Assembly: GCA_017447745.1 (NCBI GenBank)
Contig: JAFSMW010000105.1
Location: forward strand, 1-35,061
Direction of reading: 5' to 3'
Length of the DNA: 35,061 bases
Source of the DNA: Thermoguttaceae bacterium
GTDB taxonomy: Bacteria > Planctomycetota > Planctomycetia > Pirellulales > Thermoguttaceae
This document shows positions 15,246 to 24,123 of this stretch, piece after piece. Every line of letters starts with the position of its first letter. Positions within the stretch are counted from its first letter, which is position 1. The translations under genes were made by a program, and so were the position numbers. The notes beneath the pieces are model-generated. The model ran no database searches. It saw nothing but the letters and a program-made list of their open reading frames with translations, and was not told where the DNA came from.

Positions 15246-16601
15246 TTACAGCGTTCCGACAGCATGCTTGAGAGTATAGGACGCCAAAAGCGCGTCGTAG
15301 ATAGCATTGCAGTAGTTGGAGTGCGCCTGATTCCATAACGCTTGAGCGTCCAGAACCTGGGTATACGTCGCGATTCCCTGTTTGAACTGCTCTTTGACAA
15401 GGCGGAGGTTTTCCTCAGACTGGTCAACAGCCAGCTTGGCAATTGCAATTCGGTTTCGGGCGACCTGATTGTCATTGTACGCCTTTTGAACCTGCAGTCG
15501 AATCGCGTTGGCAACTTCGTCGCGCATTTTGCTAACGGCGTAGGCTTCGTTTCTCGTTGCGCGTTCCCTCGCTCGACCAACGCTGTCAATCGGACTCCAA
15601 ACAACGCCGACCGTTCCCTGTCCGTAACCGTTGGTTGCCAAATGATCGTTTTCCAGATACGTAAAACTCGCCCCGGCGGCAACCTGCGGACCGCGTTCCG
15701 CCCGAATGCTGTCCGCCTTGCTGTTTAACGCATGAGATTGCGCCGCCAGCTGCGACAACTCCGGACGAATCTGGACGGCGGCGTCCATGAGGGTTTCTAC
15801 CGACAGTTCATCATTCGGCATTTGAAGTTCAACCAACACAACGGGAGAATCCAGCGGACGCCAAAGAAGTCGATTGTACGCCGCTTTCGCCGTCTTCAAT
15901 CCATACTCAACTCGAAGAACGTTTTGTTGGGCTTCCGCCTGCGCCACCTGCGCTGACAACAGCGCCGTCTTCGTTACAAGCCCTTGAGCCAACAGATTTT
16001 CAACGTCTTTTAAATGCCCGTCCAACGAATTCCTGGCAGCTAAAGCAACCTGATGCAGTTTCTCTACGCGCTGAACCATAAAATACGCTTGAGCAACTTC
16101 CAGCTTCAAATTGGACGTAGCCGCAACACGACTGTACTTTGCAGCTTGAGTTAGAGATTGTCCTGCATTTTCCAAACTGGATATTTTTCCGCTGGTATAA
16201 ATCGGCATAGCCACTCCGACTGACGCTGTTCCAAATGACTGATTTGCAACCGGCATATCCGTCTGAGTAGGCAACGCCATTATATTTCCTGCAAACTGCG
16301 GCATTCCAGATTGTATCGCCGCGTATGCAATACCCTGCATCGCTTGACCCATGTCAACTTTCATCGTAGGAGTTGTCGACATGGTTGTATAACTGCTTTC
16401 GACCGCCAGTTGCGGCATTCGAGCTGCGCTTGCCGCCTCCCGCGTCGCCTGAGCGGTATTAATTTTATATCCTTCCGCCTCCAGCTTACGGCTTACTGAA
16501 ATTGCCTGTTCCCACGCCTGTTCCAGCGTCTCCTGACCCAAAACCGACGAAGTCAATAATATCGCTATTATTATCGATAATAAACCAGGTTTACATCGCA
16601 T
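15246..16601 (-). CDS. TolC-family outer-membrane efflux protein
   Basis: The 451-residue protein has a signal peptide (MRCKPGLLSIIIAILLTSS, cut near VLGQ) and two repeated helical halves typical of the OEP domain. The first half has AARNSLDGHLKDVENLLAQG, the second has VDQSEENLRLVKEQFKQGI with YTQVLDAQALWNQAHSNY close behind. TolC-type trimers form the outer-membrane duct of tripartite efflux pumps and type I secretion. No adaptor (HlyD/MFP) or inner-membrane pump gene is adjacent, so the cargo is unknown. An AGGAG ribosome-binding site lies 10 bases upstream of the ATG. Confidence 0.9.
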   Translation of the reverse strand: MRCKPGLLSIIIAILLTSSVLGQETLEQAWEQAISVSRKLEAEGYKINTAQATREAASAARMPQLAVESSYTTMSTTPTMKVDMGQAMQGIAYAAIQSGMPQFAGNIMALPTQTDMPVANQSFGTASVGVAMPIYTSGKISSLENAGQSLTQAAKYSRVAATSNLKLEVAQAYFMVQRVEKLHQVALAARNSLDGHLKDVENLLAQGLVTKTALLSAQVAQAEAQQNVLRVEYGLKTAKAAYNRLLWRPLDSPVVLVELQMPNDELSVETLMDAAVQIRPELSQLAAQSHALNSKADSIRAERGPQVAAGASFTYLENDHLATNGYGQGTVGVVWSPIDSVGRARERATRNEAYAVSKMRDEVANAIRLQVQKAYNDNQVARNRIAIAKLAVDQSEENLRLVKEQFKQGIATYTQVLDAQALWNQAHSNYCNAIYDALLASYTLKHAVGTL

Positions 16602-16840
16602 CTTAAAATACTCCTGAATAAATATAAATCTGAGATTTTCACTTGTCAGTCGTATACCACAAACGATACTCTGCCCTAATCAAATGAAATCAGATTCTAT
16701 TGATTGTATCGGAATTACCGGTCAAATAATTTAGTCAAACTTTATGAATATATCAATTTAAGAAAATAGGCAACAATTGAATATTAGACAATTTATACAA
16801 ACCTGCAAAAAAGACGCAGATAATATTTAACATAGAATAA

Positions 16841-16875
16841 TAAAAAGACCTCTCCAACAGAATCGGAGAGGTCTT
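16841..16875 (-). terminator. terminator of the TPR/repeat-tail gene
   Basis: An 11-bp perfect stem (AAGACCTCTCC at 16845-16855 with GGAGAGGTCTT at 16865-16875) has a 9-base loop. On the minus strand it is followed by a T-rich tail. It sits 25 bases after the stop at 16901. Confidence 0.85.
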
Positions 16876-16900
16876 ACAGATAACTCTTATACAGTTTAAA

Positions 16901-18361
16901 TCATTTCTTTTCTTCTGCTGGCTTCTCTTCCGCCGGAGCAGCTTCTTCAGCGGGCTTCTCTTCAGCAGGTGCGGCTTGTTCAGCAGGCTTTTCTTCAGCA
17001 GGAGCCGCTTCTTCAGCTGGTTTCTCTTCCGCCGGAGCAGCTTCCTCAGCCGGTTTCTCTTCCGCCGGAGCCGCTTCTTCAGCGGGTTTCTCTTCCGCAG
17101 GAGCCGCTTCTTCAGCGGGTTTCTCTTCCGTCGGAGCCGCTTCTTCAGCTGGTTTCTCTTCTGCAGGAGCCGCTTCTTCAGCAGGTTTCTCTTCCGCCGG
17201 AGCAGCTTCTTCAGCAGGTTTTTCTTCCGCCGGAGCAGCTTCTTCTGCCGGTTTCTCTTCCGTCGGAGCGGCTTCTTCAGCTGGTTTCTCTTCCGCAGGA
17301 GCCGCTTCATCAGCTGGTTTCTCTTCCGCAGGTGCAGCTTCCTCAGCCGGTTTCTCTTCAGCAGGAGTGGCTTCCTCTGCCGGTTTCTCTTCCGCAGGTG
17401 CAGCTTCCTCAGCCGGTTTCTCTTCAGCAGGAGTGGCTTCCTCTGCCGGTTTCTCTTCCGCAGGTGCAGCTTCTTCAGCTGGTTTATCTTCCGCAGGAGC
17501 CGCTTCTTCTGCCGGTTTCTCTTCCGTCGGTGCGGCTTCTTCCGCCGGTTTTTCTTCCGTTGGAGCGGCTTCTTCCGCCGGTTTTTCTTCCGTTGGAGCG
17601 GCTTCTTCGATTGGAGCAGCTTCTTCAGCTGGAGTTATCTCTTCAAGCGCTGGCAACTCAACATCCGGAGTTTTCCCTTCAGCTGGAGTTGTTTGTTCAG
17701 TTGGTTGTTCAGATTGAGTCGGTTGTTCAGATTGAGTCGGTTGTTCAGAAGCGAATTTTGACAACGTCGCAACATAACCTTCTGAATTCAAAGCGGCAAT
17801 TCTCAATTTTGCCTGTCTGGTATAAATACTGGCAGGCCATCGTTTTACCAGTGTATTATAAGAATCCAGAGCGGCTTTGACGTTCTCGTCAGTCTTTTCT
17901 GGCGTTGTGGCGATTTTCTGTTCGTTAACGCGCCCCAAACCAAAGTAAGCCATCTGCTTTGCTTCCGCATTATTGGATTGAAGGGCAGATTTGAAATTCT
18001 TTTCAGCCTGAGTCAAATCGTCAATTGCGCCAGCGCGGTCAGCTGGAATTTTACTAACGGCTTCCGCCAAACGAGCATTGCCCGCCAAGTTCCACGCCCA
18101 CGCGCCAAGAGAACCTGACACGTTCTGAGCAACTTCTTCCAATTCCGCAGGTTTGTCGATGTTATTGATAATCCGTTCGGAAACCAACGCCTCGTTAGCT
18201 TTCACGTTGACGTTGTAAATTTTATATCCAATGTATGCCACAATCAGAACGAGAATTGCCACCAAAATATGAGTAATATAAGGTTGAATCTTCTCGAATG
18301 CATTCATCACGCTTTCGCCCAGATCATTACTTTCCAGTTGACGTTTTTGGTTTTTATCCAT
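16901..18361 (-). CDS. membrane-anchored TPR protein with long Glu/Lys/Pro/Ala repeat tail
   Basis: The 486-residue protein has a short cytoplasmic start, one membrane segment (about residues 30-52, ITHILVAILVLIVAYIGYKI), and a TPR-like helical region (residues about 60-205) similar in plan to YfgM/TPR_21 proteins. From about residue 240 to the end it consists of roughly 20 copies of an 11-residue unit, consensus EEKPAEEAAPA, preceded by a few SEQPTQ repeats. The tail is acidic, Pro/Ala-rich and probably extended, like wall- or periplasm-spanning segments such as the TonB Pro-rich rod. YfgM-like proteins act with periplasmic chaperones; that role here is inference. No clear ribosome-binding site is seen. 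The other long open frames on both strands over the repeat arise because the 33-bp unit lacks stops in several frames. Confidence 0.75.
   Translation of the reverse strand: MDKNQKRQLESNDLGESVMNAFEKIQPYITHILVAILVLIVAYIGYKIYNVNVKANEALVSERIINNIDKPAELEEVAQNVSGSLGAWAWNLAGNARLAEAVSKIPADRAGAIDDLTQAEKNFKSALQSNNAEAKQMAYFGLGRVNEQKIATTPEKTDENVKAALDSYNTLVKRWPASIYTRQAKLRIAALNSEGYVATLSKFASEQPTQSEQPTQSEQPTEQTTPAEGKTPDVELPALEEITPAEEAAPIEEAAPTEEKPAEEAAPTEEKPAEEAAPTEEKPAEEAAPAEDKPAEEAAPAEEKPAEEATPAEEKPAEEAAPAEEKPAEEATPAEEKPAEEAAPAEEKPADEAAPAEEKPAEEAAPTEEKPAEEAAPAEEKPAEEAAPAEEKPAEEAAPAEEKPAEEAAPTEEKPAEEAAPAEEKPAEEAAPAEEKPAEEAAPAEEKPAEEAAPAEEKPAEQAAPAEEKPAEEAAPAEEKPAEEKK
16913..17590 (-). repeat. 33-bp coding tandem repeat, about 20 units
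   Basis: Each 33-bp unit encodes EEKPAEEAAPA or a close variant (T for A, D for E, Q for E). A 66-bp double unit is duplicated exactly at 17331-17396 and 17397-17462, which points to recent expansion by slippage or unequal exchange. Confidence 0.92.
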
Positions 18362-18603
18362 GTTTTAAACCTGAGTTTGTAAAAATATGAAGTTTAATAA
18401 AGTTTGCCGAAATACCGATTCGACAATAATGTAATGTAATATAACCTGAAAATGCATTTTCGTCAAGAGAGACAGGCGGGATACAGAAAGAAAAAATCAG
18501 AAATTACTCAAAAGTTTATCGACAAATACGAATCTGATAACTTCCATTCTTGTAAAAGAACTCCCATAATTAAATTAGAAACAAAAATCGACTTGTCAAA
18601 CTG

Positions 18604-18640
18604 ACAAAAAAAGAAAGGCGTATTCAAAAGAATACGCCTA
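18604..18640 (-). terminator. terminator of tRNA-Pro
   Basis: A perfect 10-bp stem (AGGCGTATTC at 18616-18625 with GAATACGCCT at 18630-18639) and a 4-base loop are followed on the minus strand by CTTTCTTTTTTT. It starts 5 bases beyond the tRNA 3' end. Confidence 0.9.
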
Positions 18641-18644
18641 AAAG

Positions 18645-18719
18645 TCGGGGCGACTGGAATTGAACCAGCGGCCTTTTGACCCCCAGTCAAACGCGCTATC
18701 CAGGCTGCGCCACGCCCCG
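18645..18719 (-). tRNA. tRNA-Pro (anticodon GGG)
   Basis: The 75-base gene folds as a full cloverleaf: 7-bp acceptor stem (CGGGGCG with CGCCCCG), D arm with AGCCTGGATA loop, anticodon stem TTTGA/TCAAA with loop CTGGGGG placing GGG as anticodon, and a T arm with TTCAATT. The discriminator base is A. The CCA end is not encoded and must be added after transcription. Confidence 0.96.
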
Positions 18720-18736
18720 GATGAAATAACTTAGAA

Positions 18737-18766
18737 AATATCTTTCCTAAATTTTTCAGTTGTCAA
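18737..18766 (-). promoter_or_regulatory. promoter of tRNA-Pro
   Basis: A perfect -35 box TTGACA (minus strand, 18761-18766) is followed 17-18 bases on by AGATAT/GATATT as -10. The start of transcription would be about 10 bases before the tRNA. Confidence 0.55.
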
Positions 18767-18859
18767 TATAATCATTTTTTCTTTTTTGACAAGGGGGGGC
18801 TTACGAAAGATGGAGCGCTCCCATTATTTTTCTTGCGAATATAGATACGATGAGAATCT

Positions 18860-19157
18860 GAAATGCGTCCCAGAGAGGACGCCATTTCTATAACCGTCGA
18901 CTTTAGTCTACGGACGGCGCTGCACACTTCGTTCCATCCTAATCGGGTCCGTCCTTTTTCTTACCCCTCGACGTTTAGCGTTTGGTGGATAAGAAAGGGA
19001 AATTGGTCGCCTTCTTTTTTAGTTATTCTTTCAGTTCGTGGGCGCCCCCCGGCTATTAATATTAAACCGCCAAGGTTCTATGTGGGCGGAGCCTCCGCCA
19101 ACCGGCGGTCTAAGACATGCGTTTGGTCGGTTTCCCGTGAAAGAAACGCTTAAACGC
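18860..19157. other. chain of hairpins, candidate structured RNA
   Basis: Hairpins visible: 18860-18888 (GAAATG plus CGTCC with GGACG plus CATTTC); 18894-18913 (CCGT-GAC with GTC-ACGG); GGACGG (18912-18917) with CCGTCC (18949-18954) followed by TTTTT; TTTCTTA (18957-18963) with TAAGAAA (18990-18996); 19085-19099 (GGCGGA with TCCGCC); 19119-19157 (GCGTTT and GTTTC with GAAAC and AAACGC). The second and third share two bases, so they could be alternatives. I do not recognise a known RNA family, and part of the chain is repeat-derived. Confidence 0.35.
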
Positions 19158-19587
19158 TACCACTCCAGCCAATTTCATTCCTTCAACTATAATAAGCGGT
19201 TCACGTTTTAGTTTCAAGAAAACAATTTTTAAGCCAAACCAATTTATCTAAATTTCGTATATTATGTATAAGTAATTAATTTGAATGATTTTGTATATCC
19301 CGTTAAAATATTTTTAATTTTAAACGGTATTTTTCCCGATTCTCCTATAGATATAAGAGAAAAATTATGGTATAATAATATATTATGATTGATTACGTCG
19401 TCTTCGGATTTAATATTTTTGATCTGTTGGGGCGCCAAACGTCAAATCATAATTATGAGTTCGGCTATACCATTTTTATAGTTATACGTTTTTGGTAGAA
19501 TTCGGCTTTTGAAGAATTTTGCACCGTGTATGTATCATACATATACTGGTAACGTGTTTTTTTAATCCTCAAATTATAGGTAGTGAG

Positions 19588-22500
19588 ATGGCAAAACGAA
19601 GAGTCAACATTGTAGCTCTGGTTATCATCCTTTTTGTGATTTTGTTAATTGTTCTGTCAGCTTTTCTTATTCAGAAGTATCAGGTAAGACGCAATAACTA
19701 CAACAAATTCAAGCTTGGCGAAACGGCGTTTGCTGACGGCAACTATGAAGACGCCATCAGAAACATCAACACATACCTTGCCTCTTTCCCTGACGATCCG
19801 ACAGCCCACTTGATTCGCGCCAAAGCGTCAGCTCAACTTGCCAACAAAAATCCTCAGTTTCAAAAAGAGGCTTTGGAATGCCAGGAAAAGGCGTTGAGAT
19901 ACCCGCAAAACCGCAAGGATCCTGAAATCCTTCACAATCTGGCAGATCTTTGCAAAAGAATGCACCGTTTCGACGATGCAATCAAACACTTTACTGCTTT
20001 GACAAAAGAATACCCCAACGATATGAAGATTTTGCTCGACATGGCAGAATGCAAGGTCGCAATCAATAAATATCGTGAGGCGTTGGATACCCTTTCGACG
20101 ATTATGCAGAGGGATCCAACTTATTTGCAGGCGTATCTTCGCAGCGCAGAAATCTACGCTGACAACATGTCAAACCTTAAAGACGCCAAAGTCATTTTGG
20201 ACAAAATGACTGACGCTAACGGCAGAACAGCTGAGGCGTACTCGTTAAAAGCCAGATTTCTCATGGATCACGACTGTCTGGACGAGGCAAAAACCGAGCT
20301 TAACAACGCTAACGGTATAAATCCGGAAGACAAGGAAACTCTTGTAACCAATGTTTCAATTGCCATGCAGGATAAACGTTTTTCTGATGCGGACACTGCT
20401 CTGGCAACGTTCCAAAAGCTATTCCCGGACGACGAACGCGGCGTAAGTCTTCGAATGCAGCTTGAATTACAGCGAGACCGTCCAGAAAAGGCGGTTGAAT
20501 TTGCCCGAGAAAACGCAGAAAAAGAAGACTCTGCCGTTGCGAAGTTCAGGCTGTTGGACGTCCTTATCAAATCCGGGAAATTCACGGAAGCCAAAAGTTA
20601 TCTGGCGGAAATCAAGAAAAAGAAATATCCTGAATTCATGATTCAGTTCTTTGAAGGGCAGCTGGCGCTTTATCAAAAGGACTGGCGCAATGCAGTTAAA
20701 TCATTTAACAAAGCGCGTCTGGACGGGCAGATTCCTCCGGAACTGCGCGCTCAAACTCAGGTCTATCTGGGCATCTGTTACGAACAACTGGAGCAGTACG
20801 ACCTTCAGCTGGAAATGTTTGGCGAAGCTCTTAAAGAAATGCCGCAGTCCGTTCGCGCCAGAACCGGATACGCCTTGGCGTTGTTCCATTTAGGTCGAAA
20901 ATCGGAAGCTCGCGAACAGCTGGTTAAAGTGAAAGACAAGATTGGCGATAAAGCGTTCTTCTCAGACGAAAAGCTCAAGGCGATTTTTTATCAGCTGGAA
21001 CTGGCTCGTCAAAAGCAGTTGCCGGAAGATCAGCGTTCGGAAACGGTTCTGAAAATGTTTGCAGACAACGAGGCTGGAGAAGTCAAGTTGGACGACGCCA
21101 TTCAGGTTTTAGCTCGTTGTGAAGTTCTGGTTAAAGACAGAAAGTTCGACGAAGCGCAAACGTTGCTTAAAAAGGCTCTTCTGGGCAATCCCAAGCAGGC
21201 GTCATACTGGTCGGCGCTGGCGATGGTTGCGATCCTTCAAGACGATCTTGAGCTGGCAAAAAATTATATTGCTCAGGGTAAAAAAGAAGTCGGTTATTCA
21301 ACGGCGTTGTTAAATGTCGAACTGAAAGAGATTCTGGCGGAAGGCAAAGTTGGAGCAACGGCAAAAGTAGACGCTTTGCTCAAAGAAATCAGCCTTCTTC
21401 CGGTTGAAAAGAAGATTTCAGCATTAAAATCCATTTCAGAAATGTATGTCGTTCTGAATGAATTTAGCAAAGCTCAAGACACGTTACAGCAATTATACGA
21501 TCTCAATCCGGATAATACCAACATCATCCTGAGAAAGTTCCTTCTTGCCAGAGCGGCAAACGACGAGAAGCTTATCAATGAGATGTTAGAAAAAGTCAGA
21601 ACTGTCATCGGCGAAAAATCCGGCGAATATCAGTTTGCCGTAGCCGCTCAGATTGTCTGGCAGATTCGCAACAACAAACTCAAGCGAGACTCTTTGCTTC
21701 GAGCTAAAGACTTGTTAAAAGAAGCCTATCAGGCGCGAACGAACTGGATTGAAATTCCAATGCTCCAATACGAAATTGCGATTTTGGAAAATTCCAATAC
21801 AGACGCCATTGCTGCGTTAAACCGTATGCGTCAGCTGGGATCTTTAACTCCCAAACAGAACTCGCAGCTGGTTTACCTGTTGTTCAAAGAAGGTCGTTTG
21901 GATGAAGCCAAGGCGATTCTTAGCGACCTGGGACGCATTCAGGATCCGAAGCTCAATCGTCTGAAGGTATCCATCGAGGCAACGACGGGCGACATCAACG
22001 ATGCGTTTGAAACGGCGGAACGAATTGCTCGCGACAGCGACAATTCTCTTGAACAGCTCTGGTTTGGGCAAATTGCTCTCAAAGCCGGAAAGCTGGACGA
22101 TGCGTACAAAGCGTTGAAGAAAGCTCTGGAACTGGATCCTAAAAACGTTGACGCGGCTTTAGGGCTTATTACCGTCATGAAAGAGAAAAAGGATTTCTCT
22201 GAAATTGACTCTTTGATTGCCGCCATGGACAACCAATACGAGGGTGAAAACCTGGCTCTGGCAAAGGCGGAAGCCATGAGAATCAAAGGCGACGCGCCGA
22301 AAACATACGAATTGTATAAAGAAGCTCTGGATAGAAATCCTCACAGTTTGCCGCTGTTGTACGGCATGAGTCAATTCCTGCTTCAAACAACTCGTCCGGA
22401 CGCGGCGCTGCCTTATCTGCAAAAAATCATGCAGCTCAACGAGGAGCGACCGGATCCAAATAAAACCAGGCTTCACTGGGCAAGACGAAACTTTGTCCGA

Positions 22501-23829
22501 TTGCTTCTGTCCATCAACTACAATATGGAAAATCAGGCGGAAGGCATTAAGCTTTTAGACGCCAATATTGCCGAAAGCGACACGCCGTCTTTGGAAGACG
22601 TCAAAATGAAGGCGATTATTCTGGTTTCCTGCAATAACCCCCGAGACCGCGGCAAGGCAATTAAACTTATGGAAAGCATTATCAAACGAGGAGTCAAACT
22701 TGAACCGGAAGAGCAGTTCATTTTAGCTCGTTTGTATAACGAAGCGGGTAAATGGGACGTTGCCAGAGAACAAATGCAAGACCTCTGCATTCGCGAACCG
22801 AACAACATTCGATACATTACCGAATTTATCCGAATGATGCTTCGCCGCAATCTCCCAGCTGAAGAAATTCAGCCATACATAACGCGTCTGGAACAGAGCT
22901 TCCCCAAAACAATCATCTCTGTTTTGCTTCGTTCTGAACTGTTGTCAATTCAAGACAGAAAGACTCAGGCGGCAGACATGCTTATGAACTACTTCCATTC
23001 CATTGAAGACACTCAACCAGAGGAGATGGCGATTATCGCTCGTCAGCTTAACCGAATTGGTCAGGTTGACAAGGCGGAAGAAGCGTTCAAAATTTATATG
23101 GAAAAATCTCCAAAGGGCGTTTTGGATTATGCAGACTTCCTTGCTCGTCGTAAAAAGCTTGAAGTAGCCATTGACTTGCTGGCAGGTTTGAAAAACGATT
23201 CTCGTTTCAAGACAGACGAGATTCTCAAAGCGTTGCTGGATTTGCTTCGTGTCAATCCGAGACCGTCCACGCCAGAACAGCTCAAAAAGGTTGGCGACAT
23301 TCTGAGCGAATACGAAAAGGAGTATCCAAACAATCTTACTATTCGCGTTCAGATTGCTGAACTGAAAATGCTGGAAGGAAAGATCGGAGAAACGGAAAAA
23401 ATTTACGAGGATATTCTCAAAGAGTCAAATCTTACAGACTGGCAAAAAGTCGTTATTTATAACAATTTGTCGTACGCGCTGTCCGTTACAGGCAAAAATC
23501 CGCAAAAGGCGTTGGATATAATTAACGAAGCCATCAAGATTCACGGTCCGGCAGAATATCTGCTCGATACGCGAGCACTGGCGCTGCTTTCGTTCAACGA
23601 CCGAGACCCGGCAAAATTGACGTTGGCGGTTTCCGACCTTGAACGAGCGGTTGCCAAAAATCCGACGGCTATTTATTACTTCCATTTAACCAGAGCGTAC
23701 CTCGCAAATGACGATCGTGAAAACGCCAAGGCGACAATGGACATTTGTCGAAACCAGTACGAAATGACGATCAACGACGTTCCGAAGCTCGAACGCAGCG
23801 AATACGGACGAGTGCTTACCAATCTGTAA
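19588..23829 (+). CDS. giant membrane-anchored tetratricopeptide-repeat protein
   Basis: From the ATG at 19588 the protein is 1413 residues. It begins MAKRRVN, has one membrane helix (about residues 7-28), and then consists almost entirely of TPR helices to the end. Typical units include AEAYSLKARFLMDHDCLDEA, FGQIALKAGKLDDAYKALKK and ALDIINEAIKIHGPAEYLLD, with the alternating small/large residue pattern of TPRs. TPR superhelices are protein-docking scaffolds; here the array would lie outside the cytoplasmic membrane. The family is akin to PEP-CTERM/XrtA-type TPR proteins (PrsT-like) in plan, but no exosortase or polysaccharide gene is nearby, so function is open. A start 23 codons upstream is possible but gives an unlikely leader. 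It is a single-gene unit on its strand. Confidence 0.8.
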   Translation: MAKRRVNIVALVIILFVILLIVLSAFLIQKYQVRRNNYNKFKLGETAFADGNYEDAIRNINTYLASFPDDPTAHLIRAKASAQLANKNPQFQKEALECQEKALRYPQNRKDPEILHNLADLCKRMHRFDDAIKHFTALTKEYPNDMKILLDMAECKVAINKYREALDTLSTIMQRDPTYLQAYLRSAEIYADNMSNLKDAKVILDKMTDANGRTAEAYSLKARFLMDHDCLDEAKTELNNANGINPEDKETLVTNVSIAMQDKRFSDADTALATFQKLFPDDERGVSLRMQLELQRDRPEKAVEFARENAEKEDSAVAKFRLLDVLIKSGKFTEAKSYLAEIKKKKYPEFMIQFFEGQLALYQKDWRNAVKSFNKARLDGQIPPELRAQTQVYLGICYEQLEQYDLQLEMFGEALKEMPQSVRARTGYALALFHLGRKSEAREQLVKVKDKIGDKAFFSDEKLKAIFYQLELARQKQLPEDQRSETVLKMFADNEAGEVKLDDAIQVLARCEVLVKDRKFDEAQTLLKKALLGNPKQASYWSALAMVAILQDDLELAKNYIAQGKKEVGYSTALLNVELKEILAEGKVGATAKVDALLKEISLLPVEKKISALKSISEMYVVLNEFSKAQDTLQQLYDLNPDNTNIILRKFLLARAANDEKLINEMLEKVRTVIGEKSGEYQFAVAAQIVWQIRNNKLKRDSLLRAKDLLKEAYQARTNWIEIPMLQYEIAILENSNTDAIAALNRMRQLGSLTPKQNSQLVYLLFKEGRLDEAKAILSDLGRIQDPKLNRLKVSIEATTGDINDAFETAERIARDSDNSLEQLWFGQIALKAGKLDDAYKALKKALELDPKNVDAALGLITVMKEKKDFSEIDSLIAAMDNQYEGENLALAKAEAMRIKGDAPKTYELYKEALDRNPHSLPLLYGMSQFLLQTTRPDAALPYLQKIMQLNEERPDPNKTRLHWARRNFVRLLLSINYNMENQAEGIKLLDANIAESDTPSLEDVKMKAIILVSCNNPRDRGKAIKLMESIIKRGVKLEPEEQFILARLYNEAGKWDVAREQMQDLCIREPNNIRYITEFIRMMLRRNLPAEEIQPYITRLEQSFPKTIISVLLRSELLSIQDRKTQAADMLMNYFHSIEDTQPEEMAIIARQLNRIGQVDKAEEAFKIYMEKSPKGVLDYADFLARRKKLEVAIDLLAGLKNDSRFKTDEILKALLDLLRVNPRPSTPEQLKKVGDILSEYEKEYPNNLTIRVQIAELKMLEGKIGETEKIYEDILKESNLTDWQKVVIYNNLSYALSVTGKNPQKALDIINEAIKIHGPAEYLLDTRALALLSFNDRDPAKLTLAVSDLERAVAKNPTAIYYFHLTRAYLANDDRENAKATMDICRNQYEMTINDVPKLERSEYGRVLTNL

Positions 23830-23833
23830 TTTT

Positions 23834-24119
23834 GGAATGCGACGCCCGACAAGGTCGGTTCCTGATTGGACGTGGGTAGCGCCAAAAAGGCATTTTCGGA
23901 GACAAAACTTTGTCCTACTGTCCGCGCGGCTTCGCGCCTTGACGTCGCTTTCATTACCAGTTCCGATGCGAACGTTGATAAATGACATTCGTGCAGATAA
24001 CGCAAAGAACAATAAGTATTCGTTTTATTATAATTGTTCTAACGTTATTTGCACGAATTACGTTTTTAGAAATTCTTAACTTTTATTCTTGGAAAAGCGA
24101 CGCCAAGGCGTCGCACTCC
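23834..24119 (+). repeat. R1 element, copy B, carrying a 92-bp insertion
   Basis: The left end GGAATGCGACGCC (23834-23846) is interrupted; the matching TTGACGTCGCTTTCATTACC resumes at 23939. Without the 92 bases between (23847-23938) the element is 194 bp, like the others. The right arm has the hairpin GCGACGCCAAGGCGTCGC (24097-24114). The inner inverted repeat is the best of all copies: ATTCGTGCAGATAACGC on one side against AATTCGTGCAAATAACG on the other, extending through AGAACAAT. It ends 4 bases before the marC start codon. Confidence 0.85.
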
Positions 24120-24123
24120 ATAT

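Larger units (their letters stand above)
18720..19587. other. 868-bp gene-free stretch with a hairpin-rich core
   Basis: Beside the tRNA promoter it holds a core at 18860-19157 in which at least five hairpins follow one another. A degraded R2 copy (about 19050-19090) lies within that core. The 19200-19500 part is very A+T-rich, with a TATAAT at 19371-19376 but no good -35 box. A 96-residue open frame (18863-19153) crosses the hairpins; its composition (many Arg, Ser, Trp) and overlap with repeat sequence make it doubtful. Confidence 0.5.

Noticed and set aside
16753-17310. 185-residue Lys/Arg/Leu-rich frame on the minus strand
   Set aside because: It is another frame of the same repeat and runs past the terminator at 16841-16875.
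16969-17880. Long open frames on the plus strand (303, 261 and 116 residues) over the repeat region
   Set aside because: They are shadows of the 33-bp coding repeat, which lacks stops in several frames; they show monotonous composition and no ribosome-binding site. The minus-strand frame has a membrane helix, TPRs and a terminator.
18863-19153. 96-residue open frame in the gene-free stretch
   Set aside because: It crosses several hairpins and a worn R2 copy, has no ribosome-binding site and shows no recognisable domain.
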